The position numbers and the translations under genes were made by a program. DNA of 12,797 nt, from NCBI GenBank assembly GCA_049366815.1, contig JBMNCO010000188.1:1-12797 (forward strand), written 5' to 3'. Of this stretch, positions 6,284-12,797 are shown in pieces. The stretch is from CAYNYM01 sp049366815. GTDB lineage: Bacteria > Desulfobacterota > DSM-4660 > Desulfatiglandales > HGW-15. The notes beneath the pieces are model-generated. The model was not told the origin of the DNA. It saw nothing but the letters and a program-made list of their open reading frames with translations, and searched no databases. Position 1 is the first letter of the stretch. Each line of letters opens with the position of its first letter.

Positions 6284-7746
6284 CGGTTTTGCGGTTGCGT
6301 TGATCCCTTCCCCCGTCTTCTGTCCAACCATATGACCAACACCGACAGCACAGTTGATGCACACATCACCAGTGCACCGATTTGGAAGGTGCGGGTCAAC
6401 CCGGTGACCAGTGCCTCCGGGGGGGCGGCGGTCACATCCGACAACACGGCCGGGCTCACCGCGCCCGATACGCTGGCTGAAAAAATGGCCCCCATAAGGG
6501 GGACTCCCGTGGTCTGCCCAAGGGTACGGGAGAGCGCCAACAGCCCTGATACGACGCCGACCCGCTCCGGCGGAGCGGCACCCATGACCGCGCTGTTATT
6601 GGGGCTTTGGAATAGGCCCAATCCGATGCCGAGCGGGGCCGTTCTCAATAAGTAGCCAGAAACACTGACATCGGCGTGCAATGTGCTGATGGAAAGACAT
6701 CCGCCGATCGTGACGAGCAATCCAATCAGGCTTATGCCCCTTGGACCGAAATGGTCGGACAAGGCACCGGACAGGGGGGACGTCAGGCCCATTGCCAAGG
6801 GTATCATCATCATCAAGAGGCCGAGCTTTTGAGGAGGATAACCCTTGACCAGCTCCAGAAAAAAGGGAATGAGTAACATGGTGCCCAGCGTGACGAAGGT
6901 GAGGAATCCCATGAGCAGATTGATACAGAAGAGCTTATCTTTAAAAAGACTCAGATCAACCATGGGTTGGCTCCCCCTTCTTTCCAGGATGACAAACAAT
7001 GCCAATCCGAGGCAGGGCATGAAGAGCATCCACCGGACCGGTGCGCTCCCAAACCCCTGGGTTTGCCCCAGGGTCATGCCGAGGGCGAAACAACCAAGGG
7101 TGAGGAACAGAAGGAGGGATCCAGGGATATCAAAGGTCTGGTTCCGCTGGTAAGCAGGACTTGCAGGCAAAAAACGCCATGCCGCAATCAGCGCAAAAAA
7201 ACCAACAGGCACGTTGACCAGAAAGATCCAACGCCACCCCATCAATCCGATAATCAATCCCCCTATTGCGGGTCCCATCGCGATCCCCACCGAGACAATA
7301 CTGCCTATGATGCCCAGGGATCTTCCCCGTTCGGCGGCCGGGAACACCTCGACGATAATCGCCACACCGAGGGCCTGAGTCATCACGGCCCCGCACCCCT
7401 GAACCGCCCGGAATGCGATGAGCCATCCGATATTGGGAGAGAGCCCACAGAGAAGGGACCCTAACGTGAAAAGGGCGAGTCCGGCGTTGAAAAGTCTCTT
7501 TTTGTCCCACATGTCACCCAGACGGGCAACTCCCGGCATTGAGGACGTTATTACCAGCGCGTAGGCCAGGACAACCCACTGAATGGTGGCGAATTTCGTG
7601 TTCAATTGCCCAACGAGGGTGGGGAGAGAGACATTGACGATGCTTATGTCCAGCGTCCCCATGAACACGGACATACCGATGGCCAGCATGGCGCCCCATT
7701 TGCCTGCAGATTTGACTGCCTGATCCTTCTGTGGGTGCATTTTCAT
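6280..7746 (-). CDS. MFS multidrug exporter, DHA2 (EmrB/QacA) family, 14 TM
   Basis: A 488-aa inner-membrane proton-drug antiporter of the 14-helix DHA2 subfamily. Family marks are visible: LDISIVNVSLP at 32-42 (the membrane-embedded acidic motif of TM1), a motif-A relative LGDMWDKKRLF at 76-86, AFRAVQGCGAVM (111-122), the antiporter motif GIAMGPAIGG (154-163) and WRWIFLVNVPVG (171-182). Hydrophobic stretches continue to about residue 470, followed by a basic tail. Its ATG overlaps the stop of the preceding exporter gene (ATGA), so translation is coupled. An alternative ATG lies two codons in. No periplasmic adaptor (EmrA/HlyD type) gene is present in the window, so export to the periplasm alone or with a distant partner is likely. 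Substrate unknown. Confidence 0.9.
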   Translation of the reverse strand: MKMHPQKDQAVKSAGKWGAMLAIGMSVFMGTLDISIVNVSLPTLVGQLNTKFATIQWVVLAYALVITSSMPGVARLGDMWDKKRLFNAGLALFTLGSLLCGLSPNIGWLIAFRAVQGCGAVMTQALGVAIIVEVFPAAERGRSLGIIGSIVSVGIAMGPAIGGLIIGLMGWRWIFLVNVPVGFFALIAAWRFLPASPAYQRNQTFDIPGSLLLFLTLGCFALGMTLGQTQGFGSAPVRWMLFMPCLGLALFVILERRGSQPMVDLSLFKDKLFCINLLMGFLTFVTLGTMLLIPFFLELVKGYPPQKLGLLMMMIPLAMGLTSPLSGALSDHFGPRGISLIGLLVTIGGCLSISTLHADVSVSGYLLRTAPLGIGLGLFQSPNNSAVMGAAPPERVGVVSGLLALSRTLGQTTGVPLMGAIFSASVSGAVSPAVLSDVTAAPPEALVTGLTRTFQIGALVMCASTVLSVLVIWLDRRRGKGSTQPQNR

Positions 7747-8993
7747 GAGATATTTCTCGTTCCGTCTCCGATCGTTGACAGGTCAGGGCTCTGCAGGCGG
7801 CTTTCAAATGAGGATAACCGCCTGACAAGAAGAAATCTTCGCATCAGCAACCACAGGCTCAGGACCAGGGCCCCCGAGGCCACACCCATCGCTCCCAGGA
7901 CATGAATCTTTTCGTGCCAGTTCAATGAGATGAACCACATAGCCGCAGCACCGCTCATCATGGTTGTAAAGATCAGGAGCGAGGATGCCGTGCCCGCATC
8001 TCTGTCAACCTGTTGAAGGACCAGGTTGTTGCTGGGGGGACGGCTCATGCCTGATGAAAATGAAATGACGAACATAGGGAGGGCCAAGTCCCAGGGTCCC
8101 TGCCGACCGCTCAAGAGAAGCCATAGCCCCCCTACCAGGACCCCCGCAAAACCCGCTGTGATAATACTATGGGACGATACGAGTCGTGTCAGACGCACAC
8201 AGGCAAAGCTGCCGGCCATCAGCGCCAGGGCATTGAACCCAAAGAAATAACCGAAATGCCGTTCGCTAAGGCCGAATCCAGTGATGTAAATATCCGAAGA
8301 GGACGCGATAAAGGCAAAAAGGGGAATAAAGCTGAGAGACATGACTAGAGTGAGGCCGATATACCGTCGATTATGCAACAACCGAACATAGTTTGACAAA
8401 GGCCGCAGAGGGATGGGTTTTTCAAGGGCCTGGAGGGTCTCGGGCATCAGATACACGCCGAACAGTGCGATGGTTCCCATGATACCAAGCATGATAAATA
8501 TCCATTGCCAGGAAAGAACGGTAAGTATCCATCCCCCGATGACCGGGGCCAGCATGGGTGCAAGGGACATGATCACGGCAATATAAGCCAACACCTTTTC
8601 CCTCTGCCGATCATCGAAGACATCCTTGCAGACGGCCATGGAAAGGGCGGAGGCGGAGGCCGAACCGGCGCCCTGAAGCATCCTGAAGGCTATGAGGCTT
8701 CCTGCATTCGTTGAAAGTGCACATAACAGGCTGGAGAGCACATAAACTGCAATACCGACCATCAGAGGACGCCGCCGTCCGAATCGATCGGAAAGAGGGC
8801 CATAGATGAGCAAAAAGCCGCTGTAGGTCAAGAAAAAACAGACAAGCGTCAGGTTTATGATAGAAAGGGGCTGTTGCCACTTCTGGACCAGCGAAGGGAT
8901 AGCGGGCAGGTACATGTCCGTGCTCATGGGTGGAAAGGCGGTTAACAGGGATAGGAGGAGCACCCATTTTTTTATAATTTTTTCTTTTTCCAT
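7743..8993 (-). CDS. MFS exporter, Bcr/CflA (DHA1) family, 12 TM
   Basis: A 416-aa inner-membrane antiporter of the bicyclomycin/chloramphenicol-resistance type. It shows the subfamily signature STDMYLPAIP (24-33) in TM1, a canonical motif A GPLSDRFGRRRPLMVG (65-80), FRMLQGAGSA (103-112) and the antiporter motif APMLAPVIGG (145-154). Length and helix count fit the family. The start at 8993 gives the usual short charged N-terminus (MEKEKIIKKW); the ribosome-binding site is weak. It is the first gene of a two-gene operon, its stop overlapping the start of the DHA2 exporter. Two exporters from different subfamilies coupled this tightly is uncommon and suggests a shared inducer or overlapping substrates. 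The real substrate is unknown; Bcr relatives export antibiotics, dipeptides and cysteine. Confidence 0.9.
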   Translation of the reverse strand: MEKEKIIKKWVLLLSLLTAFPPMSTDMYLPAIPSLVQKWQQPLSIINLTLVCFFLTYSGFLLIYGPLSDRFGRRRPLMVGIAVYVLSSLLCALSTNAGSLIAFRMLQGAGSASASALSMAVCKDVFDDRQREKVLAYIAVIMSLAPMLAPVIGGWILTVLSWQWIFIMLGIMGTIALFGVYLMPETLQALEKPIPLRPLSNYVRLLHNRRYIGLTLVMSLSFIPLFAFIASSSDIYITGFGLSERHFGYFFGFNALALMAGSFACVRLTRLVSSHSIITAGFAGVLVGGLWLLLSGRQGPWDLALPMFVISFSSGMSRPPSNNLVLQQVDRDAGTASSLLIFTTMMSGAAAMWFISLNWHEKIHVLGAMGVASGALVLSLWLLMRRFLLVRRLSSFESRLQSPDLSTIGDGTRNIS

Positions 8994-9112
8994 TCAATGG
9001 TTCCATCATCCGGCCCGACAATCCGTGCTTTTCTCAAGGCGTGGTCGGCAATTTTCTTGGGGCAGGCCTGATAATAATCGAGCGGCCCGAATCGGGCCGC
9101 TACGAATGTCAT
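8972..9112 (-). CDS. Doubtful 46-aa ORF overlapping the Bcr-like gene start
   Basis: ATG 9112 to TAA 8972-8974 in a different frame from the exporter. It encodes MTFVAARFGPLDYYQACPKK followed by 26 more, mostly charged residues including RKARIVGPDDGTIEW and a lysine-rich end. Its start runs through the GC-rich palindrome at 9081-9101, and its end overlaps the first 22 bases of the exporter gene. There is no ribosome-binding site. The later part has protein-like composition, so a gene remnant or upstream regulatory ORF is possible, but chance is not excluded. Confidence 0.2.
   Translation of the reverse strand: MTFVAARFGPLDYYQACPKKIADHALRKARIVGPDDGTIEWKKKKL
9081..9101. repeat. GC-rich perfect palindrome (REP-like)
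   Basis: Ten-base arms AGCGGCCCGA and TCGGGCCGCT mirror each other around a single central A. As a hairpin it makes an 8-bp GC-rich stem with a 5-nt loop. No T-run follows on either side, and it sits between divergently transcribed genes, so a terminator role is unlikely. Its form resembles short dispersed extragenic palindromes; no second copy occurs in the window. Confidence 0.5.
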
Positions 9113-9302
9113 ACATAAAAATCACAGTGGATGGCAAATAATTAAAACAATACTCATCGTGGGACTGTTAACGACAAAAATCCCCCGGACGTGTAATCCC
9201 GGAAACACATAAAGAAAAGACCGCTTTCGACCGACCATGCCGAGCATATTTTCATCACGGTTGAACGGCCCTATCCCATGGTCATAATTCCAAAAAATCA
9301 AA

Positions 9303-9329
9303 TGTAACCTTTTCTTTTGGGCAGGCGAC
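9303..9329 (+). promoter_or_regulatory. ECF-type promoter, probable autoregulation of the sigma operon
   Basis: TGTAAC (9303-9308), exactly 17 nt, then CGAC (9326-9329). This matches the general ECF promoter form: an AAC-containing -35 and a CG-starting -10, very like Bacillus sigma-X sites. It is the only such match I saw and lies about 190 bases before the ECF sigma gene on the same strand, where self-activation promoters are expected. It predicts a leader of roughly 180 nt. Confidence 0.55.
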
Positions 9330-9359
9330 ATTAGATATCAAAGGATTGTGATTGACGTT

Positions 9360-9515
9360 ATGACTGAACTGGATGTCCACGGGAGGAAAATCGAAGTCCA
9401 AAACCCTTTTAAATGCCTCGTGCAATCGTCGTCCAGGAGCACAGGGGGATGGTTTGCACTCTCCGCCCCTTTTCGATACAATACGGTGCGGATGGAAAGG
9501 ACTTCTATATCCTGA
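9360..9515 (+). CDS. Possible upstream ORF (51 aa) in the sigma-factor leader
   Basis: ATG 9360 to TGA 9513-9515, ending three bases before the sigma ATG (TGATCAATG). The product starts MTELDVHGRKIEVQNPFKCL and shows no known motif or membrane segment. Its own ribosome-binding site is poor (AAGGA about 16 bases upstream). Since the sigma gene has no good ribosome-binding site, re-initiation from this frame would be one way to translate it. Coding status is uncertain. Confidence 0.25.
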   Translation: MTELDVHGRKIEVQNPFKCLVQSSSRSTGGWFALSAPFRYNTVRMERTSIS

Positions 9516-9518
9516 TCA

Positions 9519-10127
9519 ATGGACGACCCATACAAAAATTTGAGCGATGCCGAGATCGTACATCATGTCCTTGACGGAAATGCAAACGCCTTCGAGGGCA
9601 TAATATTCAGATATGGAGACCACGTTTCGAGGATCGTAAAAAAACATGTGCCGGTGAGAGAGTTTGAGGAGACCATTCAGGATGTCTTCATCCGGGCCTA
9701 TCAGTCTCTTTCCAACTCCCAGGACATGGCCCGATTGAAACAGTGGTTATCCACCATTGCCGTGAGAACCTGTTATGATTACTGGAGAAAATCATATAAA
9801 TCCCGAGAGGTCCCCATGTCTTCTCTTTCATCAAGGCACGCCGAATGGCTTGAGGAGACCCTTTCGAAACAGGCAACCCAATTCTTCCAAGACGAAGGAA
9901 GCGCTGAAGAGGCCGGAGACATCTTGGAATGGGCGCTGGAGAGGCTTTCCCCCGAAGACAGGATGGTGGTGGAACTGGTTTATCTTGAGGGCCTATCGGG
10001 CAAAGAGGCCGCTGCACTGCTGGATTGGAGCGTGGCCAATGTAAAAGTCCGTTCCTTCCGATGTCGTCGGAAGCTCGAAAAGATCCTCAGAAGCGTTATT
10101 GACGAGAAGGGGGGCAACTGGTCATGA
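9519..10127 (+). CDS. ECF-subfamily RNA polymerase sigma factor
   Basis: A 202-aa sigma factor with only regions 2 and 4. Region 2 covers about residues 22-95: AFEGIIFRYGDHV, the core-binding EETIQDVFIRAYQSL (50-64) and the -10-recognition stretch LKQWLSTIAVRTCYDYWRK (73-91). A linker of about 45 residues precedes region 4 (about 140-190: LSPEDRMVVELVYLEGLSGKEAA, then VKVRSFRCRRKL). An in-frame stop at 9513 excludes any longer form, so ATG 9519 is the start although its nearest AAGGA lies 17 bases away. Its stop overlaps the next gene's ATG (ATGA), marking an operon with the putative anti-sigma factor. A matching ECF promoter upstream suggests it activates itself. It probably answers an envelope or metal signal; the exact stimulus is unknown. 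Confidence 0.93.
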   Translation: MDDPYKNLSDAEIVHHVLDGNANAFEGIIFRYGDHVSRIVKKHVPVREFEETIQDVFIRAYQSLSNSQDMARLKQWLSTIAVRTCYDYWRKSYKSREVPMSSLSSRHAEWLEETLSKQATQFFQDEGSAEEAGDILEWALERLSPEDRMVVELVYLEGLSGKEAAALLDWSVANVKVRSFRCRRKLEKILRSVIDEKGGNWS

Positions 10128-10453
10128 AGTATTCGATTCATGAACACAAGGCGCTCAAAGAATTGCTTCGCAAGGTCTATCTTGAAAAGGAAGCCTTTGT
10201 GCCGCGGGACGGGTGGCAGCAGCAAACCATGAAACGTATCCGCGGGATGGGAGCTTTAAAAAGAGGGGGGGATTTCTGGATGGGACTGGAGGCGCTTGCC
10301 TGGCGGTTGTCACCGGTGACCTGTGGACTCATTTTGGCCCTTTCGATACTTCTTTTCGGCTCGGACTATTTCCATGACAACGAAATACTCAGTCTGTTTT
10401 CAAATGGATCAGAGGTTCTCAACCTGACACAAATCTTCGGTCTGGGGGCTTGA
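10124..10453 (+). CDS. Putative single-span anti-sigma factor
   Basis: A 109-aa protein with a basic cytoplasmic N-terminal half (residues 1-60, including RDGWQQQTMKRIRGMG at 28-43), one membrane span at about 64-79 (PVTCGLILALSILLFG) and a short C-terminal part of about 30 residues outside. Position and topology are those of small anti-sigma factors that hold an ECF sigma at the membrane. It has no zinc-binding HxxxCxxC motif, so it is not a ZAS-type protein. Its start overlaps the sigma stop by four bases and the next gene begins two bases after its stop. I call the role from gene order and topology; sequence similarity to a named family is not clear. Confidence 0.65.
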   Translation: MKYSIHEHKALKELLRKVYLEKEAFVPRDGWQQQTMKRIRGMGALKRGGDFWMGLEALAWRLSPVTCGLILALSILLFGSDYFHDNEILSLFSNGSEVLNLTQIFGLGA

Positions 10454-10455
10454 CC

Positions 10456-10863
10456 ATGAAGAAATGGAAATTAGTGGGCGGTTTGATGCTCATCTTTGCG
10501 CTTGGAGTGGTGGCCGGCTCCTTGACCAGCCAGATCATTCATAGGCAACGTTTTGAAAACATGAGGAAGGACCCGGCGGCCCGGAAGGCCTTTTTTCTTG
10601 AAAGACTGACAAAGAAGCTGGATTTGACTGAAGCCCAGCGGGAGGCGTTCATTGAGATTATAGATCGGATAGACGAAAAGAGACGGGAGCACTTTGAGCG
10701 GGGCCGCCTCCAGATCCAAGCCATCATGGATGAGGGCTTTCTGGACATGAAGAATCACCTGACTCCGGAACAGCAGACGAGGCTTGAAGACCTGCGTAAG
10801 AAGGCCAGAAGGGCTCTCGGACCTCCCCCTCCCCCGCCACCGGGGCAACCTCCACCTGATTGA
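10456..10863 (+). CDS. Membrane-anchored Spy/CpxP/ZraP-like periplasmic sensor protein
   Basis: A 135-aa protein: N-terminal membrane anchor or uncleaved signal (residues 6-24, LVGGLMLIFALGVVAGSLT), then a helical periplasmic domain rich in Arg, Glu and Lys. It carries two LTxxQ-type motifs, LTEAQ (57-61) and LTPEQQ (102-107), the hallmark of the Spy/CpxP family. The C-terminus is a proline tail with seven consecutive prolines (123-129) and three more. ATG 10456 has GGGGG seven bases upstream; the TTG at 10450 overlaps the previous stop and is less likely. As third gene of the ECF operon it probably senses misfolding or metals outside the inner membrane and tunes the anti-sigma factor, as CnrX does in CnrYXH (analogy, inferred). 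No His/Cys-rich metal site is obvious. Confidence 0.75.
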   Translation: MKKWKLVGGLMLIFALGVVAGSLTSQIIHRQRFENMRKDPAARKAFFLERLTKKLDLTEAQREAFIEIIDRIDEKRREHFERGRLQIQAIMDEGFLDMKNHLTPEQQTRLEDLRKKARRALGPPPPPPPGQPPPD

Positions 10864-10885
10864 GTTCCAGAAGGTTGTCTTTTTT
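10844..10885 (+). terminator. Rho-independent terminator of the ECF operon
   Basis: GGCAACCT (10844-10851) pairs with AGGTTGTC (10872-10879), eight pairs including one G-U, around a 20-nt loop. Six Ts follow at once (10880-10885). The left arm lies in the last codons of the Spy-like gene and the right arm just past its stop, so the terminator overlaps the coding end. Confidence 0.5.
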
Positions 10886-10932
10886 GTGGTCCGCGATTGA
10901 AGCCGTATCTCTAAATTGCCGGATCTAAGAAT

Positions 10933-11114
10933 TGACGGTCTCGTAAAAGGTCAGATACTAAAAAATATAGCACAATATATTGTGGTTATACGTTTTTAAA
11001 AGGCCACATGATGTATTTAAAAATTTTTTGGGCGACTTTTTACTAATGCATCATTTTTAACTTTTTGTTATAATTTCAGGCAGATAAACAACTCGACTTT
11101 TTACGAGTTCATCA
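10933..11114. repeat. AT-rich MITE-like element with related inverted ends
   Basis: The left end TGACGGTCTCGTAAAAGGTC (10933-10952) recurs in inverted form at 11093-11114, where the complement reads TGATGAACTCGTAAAAAGTC; 16 of 22 positions agree. A direct copy of the right end lies inside at 11033-11054 (19 of 22). The interior is very AT-rich and holds a perfect 14-bp palindrome CACAATATATTGTG (10971-10984). No protein is encoded. The right end supplies the stop codon of the neighbouring YifB/ComM gene. The form suits a degenerate miniature element; the ends are imperfect and no clear target duplication is seen. Confidence 0.45.
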
Positions 11115-12644
11115 TAATTGGACCATCTTCCGATCCAGGCTGCGGTATTGAATCGCCTCGGCCACGTGATCGGCCAGGATCTCAGGACTCCCCGCCAAGT
11201 CCGCGATGGTCCTGGAGATCTTCAAGATCCTCGAATGGGCCCGAGCGCTTAGGGCGAACTTGTTCATCGCCGCTTCCAACAGGTCCATCCCATCCTCCTC
11301 AAGGGCGCAGTATCTTCGTATGTGCCGACTGCCCATATCCGCATTCACGTGGATTTTTGTCCTCTGAAAACGCTCCGACTGGATCTCCCTTGCCCTCTTG
11401 ACTCTTTCCAAAATGGCCGAGGATGGCTCCCCGTCGGCCATTGAAGACAGATCCTTGAAGGGTACCGGAGGCACCTCCATGTGGATATCGATACGGTCCA
11501 TGAGAGGTCCCGAAATTTTCGATCGGTAGCGCTGGATCTGGAGCCATGTGCAGGTACATCCTCTCTTGGGATCACCCAAAAAGCCACAGGGACAGGGGTT
11601 CATGGCCGCAACCAACATGAAATTGGCAGGGTATGTGACCGTGGAACTGGCCCGTGAAATCGTCACATTGCCGTCCTCCATGGGCTGCCGAAGCACCTCC
11701 AGCACGTTCTTTTTAAACTCCGGCAATTCGTCTAGAAACAGCACCCCGTTGTGGGCGAGACTCACCTCTCCGGGTTTCGGGTTCTTGCCCCCTCCGATCA
11801 GACCTGCATCGGAAATGGTATGATGGGGTGAACGAAAGGGACGGCTGCTGACAAGACCGTATCCCTGGGGCAGGAATCCCATTACACTATAGACCTTGGA
11901 AGTCTCAAGGGCCTCCCTGAAGGCCAGTTCCGGAAGAATACCGGCAAGTCGCCTGGCCAGCATTGTCTTGCCCGCCCCCGGCGGGCCGATCATGATCATA
12001 TTATGCCCGCCGGCGGCCGCGATTTCCATCGCCCGCTTTACGTTTTCCTGGCCTTTTACATCGCTGAAATCCGCGTCCTCATCGAGAGGATGAGAAACCG
12101 GCCTGCCATCGCCCTTGTACGGCTCAATGGGAGATATCCCCAAAAGACCTTCTACGAGCTGGGCCAAACTCCTCAAGGGGAAGATGTCAATGCCGTCAAC
12201 CACGGCAGCCTCCGCCGCATTCTCAGCGGGCAAATAGATTCCACGCAGCCCCGAATCTTTTGCGGCGATAGCCATGGGCAGGACCCCCTTGACGGGCCTG
12301 ATCAGGCCGTCCAGGGCCAATTCGCCCAATACGAAGTGGTTTTTGTATGAGGCGGGAGAAACCAGACCTGTACCCGCCAAGATGCCGAGCGCCATGGGCA
12401 GGTCAAAGGCGGTACCCTCTTTCTTGATGTCGGCCGGTGCCAGGTTGACGGTGATTCGGTCGGAAGGAAAATGATAGCCCGAATTCTTGATGGAGGCCTT
12501 GACCCTCTCCCTGCTCTCCCGTACAGCCCCTTCGGGCAATCCGACGGTTGAAAAGGTAGGAAGACCCTGGGAAATGTCCACTTCAACCTCCACGATGTAG
12601 GCATCAATGCCAATAACGGCGCTGCTCAGAACCTTAGCCAGCAT
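11112..12644 (-). CDS. comM: YifB/ComM-family AAA+ ATPase (Mg-chelatase-like)
   Basis: A 510-aa full-length member of the YifB/ComM family. In competent bacteria ComM is a hexameric helicase that promotes branch migration during integration of taken-up DNA; many non-competent species also keep it. Domains in order: an N-terminal ChlI-like/Lon-protease-fold domain (about 1-170, LPTFSTVGLPEGAVRESRERV), the AAA+ core with Walker A GPPGAGKT (220-227) and Walker B VLFLDE (301-306), and the C-terminal Mg-chelatase domain (about 410-507). A four-cysteine cluster CPCG...CTC (351, 353, 363, 365) may bind zinc. ATG 12644 has GGAG ten bases upstream. It is a single gene on the minus strand. Its stop codon lies within a repeat element, so the last residues may derive from that insertion, though the length is normal. 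Confidence 0.93.
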   Translation of the reverse strand: MLAKVLSSAVIGIDAYIVEVEVDISQGLPTFSTVGLPEGAVRESRERVKASIKNSGYHFPSDRITVNLAPADIKKEGTAFDLPMALGILAGTGLVSPASYKNHFVLGELALDGLIRPVKGVLPMAIAAKDSGLRGIYLPAENAAEAAVVDGIDIFPLRSLAQLVEGLLGISPIEPYKGDGRPVSHPLDEDADFSDVKGQENVKRAMEIAAAGGHNMIMIGPPGAGKTMLARRLAGILPELAFREALETSKVYSVMGFLPQGYGLVSSRPFRSPHHTISDAGLIGGGKNPKPGEVSLAHNGVLFLDELPEFKKNVLEVLRQPMEDGNVTISRASSTVTYPANFMLVAAMNPCPCGFLGDPKRGCTCTWLQIQRYRSKISGPLMDRIDIHMEVPPVPFKDLSSMADGEPSSAILERVKRAREIQSERFQRTKIHVNADMGSRHIRRYCALEEDGMDLLEAAMNKFALSARAHSRILKISRTIADLAGSPEILADHVAEAIQYRSLDRKMVQL

Positions 12645-12797
12645 GTCGGTTCGACTCCAACGATCGATGCAGGTTTCACGGAATCAGATAGGGGTGATTC
12701 TACAAATACATAGAATAAGAGTAACTGTTCAGGTTGGTTAGACTGTAGGCTGAAGGCTGTTAGATTCCATCCAGTAATACATGATTTCTGAATGGTG
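12645..12797. other. Upstream region of the comM-like gene, no gene seen
   Basis: No coding frame or RNA gene is supported here. A short imperfect repeat (GTTAGACTGTAGGCTGAAGG followed by CTGTTAGA, about 12737-12763) is present. The minus strand carries a weak -10-like TAGAAT without a good -35. Confidence 0.35.

Noticed and set aside
6967..7464. Long plus-strand frame opposite the DHA2 exporter (165 codons)
   Set aside because: The product is low-complexity, rich in Pro, His, Gln and Asp, and mirrors a clear 14-helix exporter on the other strand. It is a shadow frame.
9122..9331. 69-codon minus-strand frame in the intergenic region before the sigma gene
   Set aside because: It has no ribosome-binding site and no motif, and it overlaps the ECF promoter. 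It is probably chance.
12648..12660. GGTTCGACTCC resembling a tRNA T-loop
   Set aside because: There is no acceptor stem, anticodon arm or D-arm around it; the bases to its left are the start of the minus-strand comM-like gene.
1..12797. CRISPR array or phage gene cluster
   Set aside because: No regularly spaced repeats exist. The lysozyme is the only phage-like gene and no structural or integrase genes accompany it.

Overview
The window reads as chromosome from a moderate-GC Gram-negative bacterium. Gene content (an ECF sigma/anti-sigma/Spy-like operon, a soluble PAS kinase with a NarL-type regulator, a YifB/ComM protein) and the repeat-rich intergenic DNA fit a Desulfobacterota (former Deltaproteobacteria) genome. 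That assignment is inference from family resemblance; no marker gene or rRNA is present.

Layout. 1-442: a 60-bp repeat copy, a doubtful small ORF and a clear minus-strand terminator. 443-2219 (minus): a two-component system, kinase first, response regulator second, with a good sigma70-type promoter at 2255-2283. That promoter moves the kinase start to 2219. 2448-2507: second copy of the 60-bp repeat, so the pair brackets the two-component system. 2493-3664 (plus): a possible 48-aa exported peptide, a GH24-like lysozyme with a peptidoglycan-binding N-terminus, and a 49-aa single-span membrane protein with a strong ribosome-binding site. 3665-4329: gene-poor DNA holding a long imperfect palindrome bounded by 9-bp direct repeats, which looks like a miniature transposable element. 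4330-6000 (plus): a stand-alone EntE/DhbE-type aryl-acid adenylating enzyme. 6280-8993 (minus): two translationally coupled MFS exporters of different subfamilies, convergent with the ligase. 8994-9518: a GC-rich palindrome, a possible 46-aa ORF and an ECF-type promoter (TGTAAC-N17-CGAC). 9519-10863 (plus): ECF sigma factor, one-span putative anti-sigma factor and a membrane-anchored Spy/CpxP-like protein, tightly packed and closed by a likely terminator. 10933-11114: an AT-rich repeat element with related inverted ends that runs into the 3' end of the next gene. 11112-12644 (minus): YifB/ComM-family AAA+ ATPase.

How the genes may work together. Two regulatory modules are self-contained: the cytoplasmic kinase/regulator pair, and the ECF operon, which probably drives its own promoter in response to an envelope or metal signal sensed by the Spy-like protein. 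The ligase and the two exporters could form a make-or-activate-and-export group, but this rests only on proximity, since they are transcribed convergently. The lysozyme with two flanking small hydrophobic ORFs resembles a minimal lysis-type cassette without any other phage genes. No CRISPR array, tRNA or rRNA was seen.
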